DNA from: Gammaproteobacteria bacterium 13_2_20CM_66_19
Lineage (GTDB): Bacteria > Pseudomonadota > Gammaproteobacteria > Steroidobacterales > Steroidobacteraceae
Length of the DNA stretch: 46,529 bases
Direction: 5' to 3'
Assembly (NCBI GenBank): GCA_001914695.1
Contig: MNCZ01000038.1
Location: 1 to 46,529 of the forward strand
The number at the start of each line of letters is the position of its first letter. Positions within the stretch are counted from its first letter, which is position 1. Shown piece by piece: positions 8,818 to 16,250 of this stretch. The notes below the pieces were generated by a model that saw only the letters and a list, made by a program, of their open reading frames with translations, was not told where the DNA came from and made no database searches. A program made the translations under genes and the position numbers.

Positions 8818-11800
8818 CCGGCATCGACACGCCTCGCCTGCTCGGCGTGATGGTCCGCCGCGAGCAGCATGTAGAAGGCCGGCACGACGAACAGCGTGAA
8901 CAAGGTGCCGATCGAGAGACCGGTTGCGATCACGAGACCCATGGCGAAGCGTCCCGCGGCGCCGGCGCCCGAGGCGATCACGAGCGGAATCACGCCGAGC
9001 ACCATCGCCGCGGTCGTCATCAGGATGGGACGCAGGCGCACCGCGGCCCCGTGGATGATCGCGTCGCGCTTGGCTAAGCCGGCACGCTGCGACTCGTTGG
9101 CGAACTGCACGATCAGAATCCCGTGCTTGGACACCAGGCCCATGAGCGTGACCAGGCCGACCTGGGTGTAGATGTTGAGGCTCGATATCAGGTTGACGAA
9201 GATCAGCGCGCCGAACAGCGCCATGGGCACCGACACCAGGATGACGATCGGATCGCGCAGGCTGTTGAACTGCGCCGCGAGCGCGAGGAACACGATGATG
9301 ACCGCGAACATCAGCGTGGTGGCGAAGCCGCCGGACTCCTGCACGAACTGGCGCGACTGGCCGGAATAGTCGAGCTGATAGCCGCTGGGCGCGGCTTCGG
9401 TGAGCGCATTGCGCAGGAACTGCAACGCCTCGCCCTGCGACATGCCGCCGCCACCGGTAATGGTCGCGGAGTTCAGCTGCTGGAAGCGGTTGATGGACTG
9501 CGGAACGGTGGTGCGCTTGAGACTCGCCACGGTCGAGGCCGGCAGCACCGCGCCGCCCGGCGCGCGCACGTAGTAGTCGAGCACCTGGTTGGGATTGAGG
9601 CGATCGGCCTGCAGCACCTGCGGGATCACCTTGTAGGAGCGCCCGGCGATCGAGAAGTAGTTGACATAGCCGCCGCCGAGCGCGTCGCCGAGGGCGCTGC
9701 CGACGTCCTGCTGCGTCAGGCCGAGGGTGGAGATCAGGTCGCGATCGACCACCACGGTCGACTGCGGCTTGTCGATCTTGAGATCGGTGTCGACGAACCA
9801 GAACTTGCCGCTGTCGCGGGCCTTCGCCAGCACCGCCTGCACCACTTCGTTCAGATTCTGAAACGGCTCGGTGGTGTTGATGACCACCTGGATCGGCGCG
9901 CCCGCCGCTCCTGGGAGGGCCGGCAGCGAGAAGACGAAGATCTGGCCACCGGCGATCACGCTCCACTTTGCCTGCAGCTCCTGTTGCAGCTGGGCGGCGG
10001 ACTTGCTGCGCTGGTCCCAGGGCTTGAACAGCATGCCGCCGAAGCCCTGTCCCGGGGTGATGATCTGGAACATCATTTCGTATTCCGGCAGCTTCCTCCC
10101 GATCGCGAACATCTGCTGCGAGTAGCCGAGCATCTGCTGTGCGGTCGCGTCGGGCGCGGCCTTGAGCTGGTAGAAGACGAACCCCTGGTCTTCCTCCGGC
10201 GTGAGCTCGGACTTGGAAGTCATGCCGAGCAACAACGTCGCGCCGAACAGCAGCAGGCCCATCACCACCACCACGCTCCAGGTCTGCAGCAGCCCCTGCA
10301 GCAGGCGCTGATAAGCGCGCCGCACCTGCTCGAACACCCGGTCGATCAGCCGTACGAAGCGCCCGCCCTCCTGTTCGGCGCGGAAGAAGCGCGAGCACAT
10401 CATCGGCGAGAGGGTGAGCGCGATGACGGCGGAAACGGTGACCGCGGCCGCGAGCGTGAAGGCGAACTCGGTGAACAGCGCGCCGGTCAGCCCCTTCTGG
10501 AAGCCGATGGGCACGTACACGGCGATCAGCACGACCGTCATGGCGAGAATCGGGCCGCCGAGCTCGCGGGCCGCGAGCAGCGACGCCTGCAACGGCGTTT
10601 TGCCTTCCTCTTTCATGTGCCGGTCGACGTTCTCGACCACGATGATGGCGTCGTCCACGACCAGTCCGATCGCGAGCACCAGCGCGAGCAGCGTCAGCAG
10701 GTTCATCGAGTAGCCGAGCGCCAGCATGACGAAGAACGTACCGATCAGGGACAGGGGCATGGCGAGCACCGGAATGATCACGGCGCGCACGCTGCCGAGG
10801 AACAGGAAAATCACCACGGTGACGATCAGCAGCGCCTGGATCAGGGTCTTGACGACCTCGCGAATGGATGCGCTGACGAATTTCGTGGCGTCGTAGACTA
10901 TTTCGCCGGACAGGCCGGTCGGCAGCTGCGCCTGGATGTCGGGCATCACGTCGCGCACCCGCTGCGCGACGTCGAGGATGTTCGCATCCGGCGCCGCCTT
11001 GATGCCGATGAACACCGCCAGCCTGCCGCTGAAGGAGACATTGGCGTCGTAGTCCTCGGCGCCGAGCACCACGGTGGCGACATCCTGCAGGCGCACGATC
11101 GCGCCGTTGCTCTGCTTGACGCTGAGCTGCTTGAACTCCTCGACCGAATGCAGGTCGGTGCTGGCGGTGAGATCGACGCTGACCGCCTGTCCCTTGGTGG
11201 TGCCGACCGCGGCCAGATAGTTGTTGGCACTGAGCGAGTGGTAGACGTCCGCGGCCGTGACGCCGTGGGCGGCGAGGCGCGCCGGGTCGAGCCAGGCGCG
11301 CAAGGCGAACTGGCGGCCCCCGAGGATTTCCGCGGTTTGCACTCCCTGCACGGCGTCGAGCTTCGGCTTGACCACGCGCGCCAGATAATCGGTGATGCTG
11401 TTGGACGGCAGCACGTCGCTGCGAAAGCCCATGTACATCGCATCAATCGTCTCGCCGACCTGTATGTTCAGCACCGGTTGCTGCGCCTGCGGCGGGAGCT
11501 GATTGCGCACCGAGGTGACCTGAGTCTGGATCTGCGTGAGCGCGCGGTTGGCGTCGTAGTTGAGACGCAAGGTGGCGGTGATGGTCGACTGTCCGGTGGC
11601 GCTGCTCGACGACAGGTAGTCGATGCCCTGCGCCTGCGCGATCGCCTGCTCGAGCGGCTGGGTGATGAAGCCGGCGACCGTCTGCGCGTCGGCGCCGTAA
11701 TAGGCGGTAGTGATCGTGACCACCGCGTTCTCGGTCTTCGGATACTGCCGTACCGAGATATCGGCGAGGGCACGCAGCCCCAGCACGAGAATCAACAGGC

Positions 11801-11852
11801 TGACCACGATCGCCAGGACCGGTTTATTGATGAAGGTATCGGTGAAGTTCAT
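8814..11852 (-). CDS. RND multidrug efflux permease (HAE-1/AcrB type)
   Basis: A 1012-residue inner-membrane transporter starting at ATG 11852. It begins with the family's short first helix (FINKPVLAIVVSLLILVLG) followed by the DISVRQYPKTENAVVTI region. The proton-relay residues are canonical: D400-D401 in GLVVDDAIIVVEN and K909 in GLVSKHGILIVQF, in clear contrast to the neighbouring permease at 4616. It lies 24 bases downstream of its adaptor gene (11877-13139), the usual adaptor-permease order. The second periplasmic loop and C terminus are complete, so it should be functional. It probably exports hydrophobic or amphiphilic compounds by proton antiport; specificity cannot be predicted. No TolC-like gene follows. 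Confidence 0.94.
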   Translation of the reverse strand: MNFTDTFINKPVLAIVVSLLILVLGLRALADISVRQYPKTENAVVTITTAYYGADAQTVAGFITQPLEQAIAQAQGIDYLSSSSATGQSTITATLRLNYDANRALTQIQTQVTSVRNQLPPQAQQPVLNIQVGETIDAMYMGFRSDVLPSNSITDYLARVVKPKLDAVQGVQTAEILGGRQFALRAWLDPARLAAHGVTAADVYHSLSANNYLAAVGTTKGQAVSVDLTASTDLHSVEEFKQLSVKQSNGAIVRLQDVATVVLGAEDYDANVSFSGRLAVFIGIKAAPDANILDVAQRVRDVMPDIQAQLPTGLSGEIVYDATKFVSASIREVVKTLIQALLIVTVVIFLFLGSVRAVIIPVLAMPLSLIGTFFVMLALGYSMNLLTLLALVLAIGLVVDDAIIVVENVDRHMKEEGKTPLQASLLAARELGGPILAMTVVLIAVYVPIGFQKGLTGALFTEFAFTLAAAVTVSAVIALTLSPMMCSRFFRAEQEGGRFVRLIDRVFEQVRRAYQRLLQGLLQTWSVVVVMGLLLFGATLLLGMTSKSELTPEEDQGFVFYQLKAAPDATAQQMLGYSQQMFAIGRKLPEYEMMFQIITPGQGFGGMLFKPWDQRSKSAAQLQQELQAKWSVIAGGQIFVFSLPALPGAAGAPIQVVINTTEPFQNLNEVVQAVLAKARDSGKFWFVDTDLKIDKPQSTVVVDRDLISTLGLTQQDVGSALGDALGGGYVNYFSIAGRSYKVIPQVLQADRLNPNQVLDYYVRAPGGAVLPASTVASLKRTTVPQSINRFQQLNSATITGGGGMSQGEALQFLRNALTEAAPSGYQLDYSGQSRQFVQESGGFATTLMFAVIIVFLALAAQFNSLRDPIVILVSVPMALFGALIFVNLISSLNIYTQVGLVTLMGLVSKHGILIVQFANESQRAGLAKRDAIIHGAAVRLRPILMTTAAMVLGVIPLVIASGAGAAGRFAMGLVIATGLSIGTLFTLFVVPAFYMLLAADHHAEQARRVDAG

Positions 11853-11876
11853 CGCTCGGCCCTCGCGCGGCGGGAC

Positions 11877-13139
11877 TCAATGCTCCTGGGGCGTCGGATT
11901 CGGACTGTTGGCCGGCTGCACGCTGTTGTCGATGCGGATCGGCGCACCGCTCTTGAGCTTGATCTGTCCGCTGGTGACGACCTCGACGCCCTCGTCGAGG
12001 CCCTTGAGGATCGCGACCTGATCCCCGCGCGTGGGCCCGGTGGTGACGAAGGTCTGCTGGACCACGAGCGCGTCCGGCGGCAGCTGCGGCCCCTTGCCGG
12101 GCTTCTTGGCCGCCCTCTGATCCTGCTGTTTTTCTTTCGGCGGGTCGTCGTTCGCGGCCGCGGTCGCGGCCGCTTCTGCAGCCTGCCGCCTGTCGGCCTC
12201 GGCTTTGGTCAGCACCACGAACACCGTCTCCCCGTACGGGTTATAGACCACCGCGGTCTGCGGCAGCGTGAGGTGGCGCTGCTTCGAGCCGACCTCGACG
12301 CTGACGCTGGCGAACATGCCGGGCGTCAGCACGCGATCCGGGTTCGGAACTTTTGCCTCCACCTGAACGTTGCGCGTGTCGCTGTCGACCTTCGGGCTGA
12401 TCGCACTCACCGTGCCCCCGAACGTCCTGCCCGGAAACGCATCGAGCCCGAGGGTGAGCTTCTGGCCGGTGCGCAGCTCCGCCAGATCCTTCTGCGGCAC
12501 ATGGAAATCGACATAGATCGGATCGAGCTGCTGCAGCGTCACGATCGTGGTGCCGGGGTTGAGGTAAGCGCCCGGGTTGATGGTGACGATGCCGGCGCGT
12601 CCGGAGAACGGAGCGCGCAGCTGCTTCTTCGCAACGTTGACTTCCTGCTGCGTCACCGCGGCGTGCTTGGCCTTGAGATCCGCGGCGCTCTGGTCGTAAT
12701 CGGCTTTGCTGATCACCTGCACGGCGAGCTGGTCCCGGGCACGGGCGAAAGTGACGTCGGCGAGCGCCGCGGCGGCCTCGAGCTGATGCAACAGCGCGAT
12801 GTCCTCGCTGTCGCGCAGCTGCAGCAGCAGCTGACCCTGCCTGACCTCGTCACCCGACTTCACGTTGACGCGGGTCACGAGACCTGCGACATCGAGGGCA
12901 AGGTCGGCGCCGCGCACCGCGCGCAGCGTCCCCACCGCGCGCAGCTCCGGCTGCCAATCCTGAGAAGTGGCCTTCGCGGTGCTGACCACCGCGGGCGGCG
13001 GCGGCTTGCTCGCGGCGATCATCCTCATGATCGACAGCACCTTGATGCCCGCGATCACTGCGACCAATCCCAGCACCGCGACGATCATCACGATCATGCG
13101 CTTGGTGGTGCTCGGCTTATTTTCGACGCGTGTCTGCAT
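11877..13139 (-). CDS. RND efflux periplasmic adaptor (MexA/AcrA-like)
   Basis: A 420-residue adaptor. The ATG at 13139 is preferred because GGGAG lies upstream and the next residues form a Lys/Arg-rich start followed by an N-terminal helix (MIVMIVAVLGLVAVIAGIKVL). An open frame reaching back to 13373 adds 78 Arg-rich residues that do not look coding. It has lipoyl halves around LALDVAGLVTRVNVKSGDEV and LRAPFSGRAGIVTINPGAYL, a helical hairpin between them, then a beta-barrel (LRTGQKLTLGLDAFPG). An odd feature is a charged, Ala/Lys/Gln-rich insertion at roughly residues 313-353, which separates the barrel from the membrane-proximal domain and is absent from textbook adaptors. It serves the permease immediately downstream. 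Confidence 0.9.
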   Translation of the reverse strand: MQTRVENKPSTTKRMIVMIVAVLGLVAVIAGIKVLSIMRMIAASKPPPPAVVSTAKATSQDWQPELRAVGTLRAVRGADLALDVAGLVTRVNVKSGDEVRQGQLLLQLRDSEDIALLHQLEAAAALADVTFARARDQLAVQVISKADYDQSAADLKAKHAAVTQQEVNVAKKQLRAPFSGRAGIVTINPGAYLNPGTTIVTLQQLDPIYVDFHVPQKDLAELRTGQKLTLGLDAFPGRTFGGTVSAISPKVDSDTRNVQVEAKVPNPDRVLTPGMFASVSVEVGSKQRHLTLPQTAVVYNPYGETVFVVLTKAEADRRQAAEAAATAAANDDPPKEKQQDQRAAKKPGKGPQLPPDALVVQQTFVTTGPTRGDQVAILKGLDEGVEVVTSGQIKLKSGAPIRIDNSVQPANSPNPTPQEH

Positions 13140-13617
13140 GCGCGGCTCTCCCGAGGCACCGTGTACGAAAACTAAGTAAGGCCAGGGCCGGCGCGTTCCT
13201 TTATACAGTCCGGTCCGCTTCCGGCCGACTGGGTATTCTGCCGTGCCATCGCGGTGACGTGCCCCTCCCAAAAGGCGGAGACCGTTGCGGCGAGCCGACG
13301 CGGGCAGGCGCTGAGGCGTGAGGACGGCGGCGACCGTCGGCGCGGCGAGCCTCGCGCAGCGCCCGCGACCCAAGCGGTGCGTCGAGCCGGATAGCGCGCC
13401 CGTCGCCGGGAAACGATCTGAGATTAATGAGCTAAGTTGTGGATTCCATAGTTAAAAGAAGGGTAGGGCACGTTGCCTCCAAGGCGGCCTGTCTCGTGCG
13501 TGCAAGCGAAGTCAGCGCAGGGCTGCGAAGAGGGCCGGACTTGACCGCCGTGCGGGGACGCTTCAGGGTTAGGCGTTTCCGGATGCGCCCTCCCGGCGAT
13601 GGTTGCGGAGAAGAACC
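13140..13617. other. Intergenic region between divergent adaptor and NTF2-like genes
   Basis: These 478 bases hold no convincing gene: the open frames on both strands are short, Arg-rich and lack ribosome sites. On the minus strand 13200-13205 reads TATAAA, a fair -10 box for the efflux operon, but no matching -35 box is seen 16-18 bases upstream. Positions 13420-13460 are locally AT-rich (around GAGATTAATGAG and TAGTTAAAAG), which suits a promoter or regulator-binding zone. No efflux repressor gene (TetR, MarR or LysR type) sits here, although such genes often neighbour RND operons. Confidence 0.5.
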
Positions 13618-13995
13618 ATGCAGCGCACGGTGCACGAGTATCTGAAGGCGCTCGAGGCGGGGGATGCGGACAAGGCCGCCTCGCTGTTCATTCCCGACGG
13701 TTGGGTCGAGTCGCCCTTCCTCGGGCGGCTGCCGGTGCGGCAGTTCATCAAGAAAGTCGCTGAGTCATCGAAGGGAACTCGGCTCACCGTGCACGACGTG
13801 CTGGTGAGTGCCGAGGGGCACCTGCGCGCGGTCGCCTACTACCTGTACGATTGGCGACTGAAAGACGGCTCGCGCGTGGCCTTCGACTGCGCGGACGTAT
13901 TCAACTTCGACCCGAGCACCGGCCGCCTTCAATCGATCGTGCTCGTGTACGACACCCACCCGGTGCGCGGCGTGGTGGAGAGCAAGTACCCCTGA
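13618..13995 (+). CDS. NTF2-like (SnoaL-type) small protein
   Basis: A 125-residue cytoplasmic protein starting at ATG 13618 with a GGAG motif eight bases upstream. The opening VHEYLKALEAGDADKAASLF and the following DGWVESPF are the helix-loop pattern of the NTF2/SnoaL cone fold. Later strands (VRQFIKK, TVHDVLVSAEG, VAYYLYDWRLKDGSRV, CADVFNFD) complete it. Members act as small isomerases or cyclases or as plain binding proteins, so the ligand cannot be named. It stands alone between the divergent efflux operon and the convergent transporter at 14039. The domain fits at full length with no sign of truncation. Confidence 0.8.
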   Translation: MQRTVHEYLKALEAGDADKAASLFIPDGWVESPFLGRLPVRQFIKKVAESSKGTRLTVHDVLVSAEGHLRAVAYYLYDWRLKDGSRVAFDCADVFNFDPSTGRLQSIVLVYDTHPVRGVVESKYP

Positions 13996-13998
13996 GCC

Positions 13999-14037
13999 GG
14001 TGCGCGGCGACTGCGTCCGCGGCTTGCCGCGCGCACC
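13999..14037. terminator. Inverted repeat between convergent genes
   Basis: GGTGCGCGGC at 13999-14008 can pair with GCCGCGCGCACC at 14026-14037, with a two-base bulge. It lies in the 43-base gap between two convergent stop codons. There is no T-run on either side, so it may hinder read-through or be only a GC-rich coincidence. Confidence 0.35.
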
Positions 14038-14038
14038 G

Positions 14039-15358
14039 TCACTCGAAGTCCCCCTCGATGTCCTTGCCGGTGTAGTCGGTCATCAGGCTGGTCGCGATGA
14101 GCGTTACCACGCTGCAGGCCGCGATGTAGCCCGCAATCGCGTAGGCGGAGTGATAGTGGCTGAAGAGCCAGGCAGCCACGAGCGGCGCCGGCCCGCCGGC
14201 GATCACCGACGAGAGTTGGTAACCCAACGACGCGCCGCTGTAGCGAACGCGACCCTTGAACGACTCCGCGATCAGCGCCGCCTGCGGTCCGTACTGCATG
14301 TCGTGCGGAATGAGCGACAGGAAGATGGCAAGGAAGATCAGGGCCCGGCTGCCCGTGCCGAGCAGGCCGAAATAGATGAAACCGAACACCAGCGTCGCGG
14401 CGGCTCCGAGCAGGTACATCTTCTTCCTTCCGATGAGGTCGGAGATGTGGCCGCAGAGCGGGATCGAGACGAACGACAGGATCGAGGCGGCGAGCACGGC
14501 GAGCAGCAGGAAATCGCGCGGCACCTTCAACGTCTCGACCCCGTAGGTGAACACGAAGGCCGTGAAGATGTAGAAGGGCGTCTGCTCCGACATGCGCGCG
14601 AACATGGCGAGGACGATCTCGCGCGGCTGGCGCCGCAGCACCTCGCGCAGCGGCGCGCTCTCTACCTTGCGGGTGGCGAGGATCCGGGAGAACACCGGGG
14701 TCTCGAGAATGCCGAGACGGATATAGAGACCGACGCCCACCAGCAATAGGCTGAGAAGGAACGGCACCCGCCAGCCCCAGCGCAGGAACTGGTCGCCCGA
14801 GAGACGGCTGAAGGCGAGCACCGCCAGGTTGGCGAGAAAGAGTCCGCAGGGCACTCCGAACTGTGGCCAGGAGGCGATGAAGCCGCGGGATTTGCTGGAG
14901 CGCGCCCACTCCATCGACATCAGCACCGACCCGCCCCATTCCCCGCCGACGCCGATGCCCTGAATGAAGCGCAGCACCGTGAGTATGACGGCGCCCCAGA
15001 TTCCCGCCTGCTCGTAGGTGGGGACCAGCGCGACCAGGAACGTGGCGATGCCCATGAGCAGGAGCGTCGCGATCAGTGCCGCCTTACGCCCGATGCGATC
15101 GCCGTAATGGCCGAAGATCGCAGCTCCGATCGGGCGCGCGACGAAGCCGACGGCGTAGACCGCAAAGGCCTGCAGGGTACCGACCAGCGGGTCTGATTTC
15201 GGGAAGAAGAGCTTGGCGAACACCAGCCCGGTCACGATGCTGTAGAGAAAGAAGTCGTACCACTCGATGGCGGTTCCGACGGTGGCGGCGATCACGGCGC
15301 GCCTGAGTTGGATTCCGTGCTCTTGTGCGGAAAGGGTGTCGACGTCGGTTGCGACCAT
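14039..15358 (-). CDS. MFS transporter, metabolite:H+ symporter (MHS) family
   Basis: A 439-residue inner-membrane transporter with about twelve helices. The ATG at 15358 is chosen because GGGGGAAA precedes it by seven bases and the upstream in-frame extension (to 15538) is not protein-like. The signature loop between helices 2 and 3 reads GHYGDRIGRKAAL, and TAIEWYDFFLYSIVTGLVFAKLFFP followed by GFIASWPQFGVPCG is typical of the MHS group (ProP, KgtP, ShiA). These import organic acids or compatible solutes with protons. The actual substrate is unknown, and there is no metabolic gene beside it that would give a clue. It is divergent from the small membrane protein at 15529; the gap of 170 bases must hold both promoters. 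Confidence 0.9.
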   Translation of the reverse strand: MVATDVDTLSAQEHGIQLRRAVIAATVGTAIEWYDFFLYSIVTGLVFAKLFFPKSDPLVGTLQAFAVYAVGFVARPIGAAIFGHYGDRIGRKAALIATLLLMGIATFLVALVPTYEQAGIWGAVILTVLRFIQGIGVGGEWGGSVLMSMEWARSSKSRGFIASWPQFGVPCGLFLANLAVLAFSRLSGDQFLRWGWRVPFLLSLLLVGVGLYIRLGILETPVFSRILATRKVESAPLREVLRRQPREIVLAMFARMSEQTPFYIFTAFVFTYGVETLKVPRDFLLLAVLAASILSFVSIPLCGHISDLIGRKKMYLLGAAATLVFGFIYFGLLGTGSRALIFLAIFLSLIPHDMQYGPQAALIAESFKGRVRYSGASLGYQLSSVIAGGPAPLVAAWLFSHYHSAYAIAGYIAACSVVTLIATSLMTDYTGKDIEGDFE

Positions 15359-15528
15359 CTTGGTTTCCCCCTGGCTGTCGGGTGGTCTGCGTGCAGTCCG
15401 CCCGGCGAATTCAGCGCCAACGGCCCGGCAAGTGCAAGTCCGCGCCGCACGCGGCTTTTGCGTCGCAGCGGGCCCGCACGGCGGAAAGGCCACGCCTGCC
15501 AGGGCGCGCTGGGATATAAGATCGCCGG

Positions 15529-16056
15529 ATGGACGCATCGCCGCTGGCAGGCTGGGAAAACTTCTACGTCATCATCGGATCCTCGGCCGGAGGACTGACG
15601 GGACTCACGTTCGTGGTGATTGCGTTGATCCGGGACGCGGCGCGCGTGCAGCCCGCCGGTCTCCACGCTTTCGTCACACCGACGATCGTGCATTTCGGGG
15701 CGGCCCTGGCGCTGGCCGCGTACCTGAGTATGCCGCATCAGAGTGTGCCGACCCTGAGCGCCGGTGTGGGGGTCGTCGGGCTCGGCGGTCTGAGCTACGG
15801 CGGGCTCGTAGCCGCCCGGCTGCGCCGTCAGGGCAGTCGCTACGTCCCGGTGCGCGAGGACTGGATCTGGAATGCGATCCTGCCGACGTCCGCGTACGGC
15901 GCCCTGACGGCGAGTGCGGTGCTGATGTGGCACCGGCCGCTCGAGTGCCTGTACGTCGTCGGGGCCATGTCGCTGTTGCTCCTGTTCATCGGTATCCGCA
16001 ATGCCTGGGATATCGCCGTGTGGATGACCCTGCACAAGGAGCCTGACACGAAGTGA
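15529..16056 (+). CDS. Small membrane protein of unknown function
   Basis: A 175-residue protein with about five hydrophobic segments: near residues 12-33, 46-66, 76-95, 110-131 and 138-160. The N terminus (WENFYVIIGSSAGGLTGLTFVVIALI) is Gly-rich within the first helix and resembles a family of uncharacterised bacterial membrane proteins of similar length that I remember but cannot name. No catalytic motif is visible. It begins with ATG at 15529 and has no obvious strong ribosome site. A 7-base perfect hairpin starts two bases after its stop. It is probably a monocistronic gene. Confidence 0.75.
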   Translation: MDASPLAGWENFYVIIGSSAGGLTGLTFVVIALIRDAARVQPAGLHAFVTPTIVHFGAALALAAYLSMPHQSVPTLSAGVGVVGLGGLSYGGLVAARLRRQGSRYVPVREDWIWNAILPTSAYGALTASAVLMWHRPLECLYVVGAMSLLLLFIGIRNAWDIAVWMTLHKEPDTK

Positions 16057-16057
16057 C

Positions 16058-16077
16058 GGCCCGCTCCGCTGCGGGCC
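16058..16077 (+). repeat. Perfect 7-bp hairpin after the membrane-protein gene
   Basis: GGCCCGC (16058-16064) pairs with GCGGGCC (16071-16077) around a six-base loop, two bases beyond the stop codon. Without a T-run it is not a classic terminator. It may protect the mRNA 3' end or be one arm of a REP-like pair with 16131-16158. Confidence 0.4.
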
Positions 16078-16130
16078 GCGCTCGCGCGCCGGCAAGTGCG
16101 CCGCGCGCGGAGGATCGCTCTCGAGTGCCG

Positions 16131-16158
16131 GCGGGTCGTTGCAGCAGGCCCGCTCCTA
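16131..16158 (-). repeat. REP-like palindrome
   Basis: GCGGGTC (16131-16137) pairs with GGCCCGC (16147-16153), with one G-T wobble, and is followed by TCCTAC. Read on the minus strand it begins GTAGGAGCGGGCC, the form of REP elements common in Pseudomonas and Xanthomonas relatives. Only this one full copy is seen here, so the call is tentative. Confidence 0.35.
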
Positions 16159-16250
16159 CGATAGGCTCCGCGCGGCGTGATCGCCGGCAGCCCTTTCAGT
16201 CGCAGCAACCGCTGCGCGCAGCTGCGCCGGGCCGTTCCGGGAGTGTGCGA

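Noticed and set aside
5066-10398. Long minus-strand frames (5066-7771 and 7555-10398)
   Set aside because: They mirror the first RND permease and its adaptor or overlap the real second permease in another frame. Compositions are low-complexity and no motif is found.
9123-13175. A 1350-codon open frame on the plus strand
   Set aside because: It is antisense to the second RND permease and its adaptor. Its product is Arg/His/Asp/Glu-rich without domains, a common effect of GC-rich codon use on the opposite strand.
13439-13645. Small plus-strand frame of 68 codons in the efflux intergenic region
   Set aside because: It has no ribosome site, is Arg-rich and overlaps the start of the NTF2-like gene in another frame.
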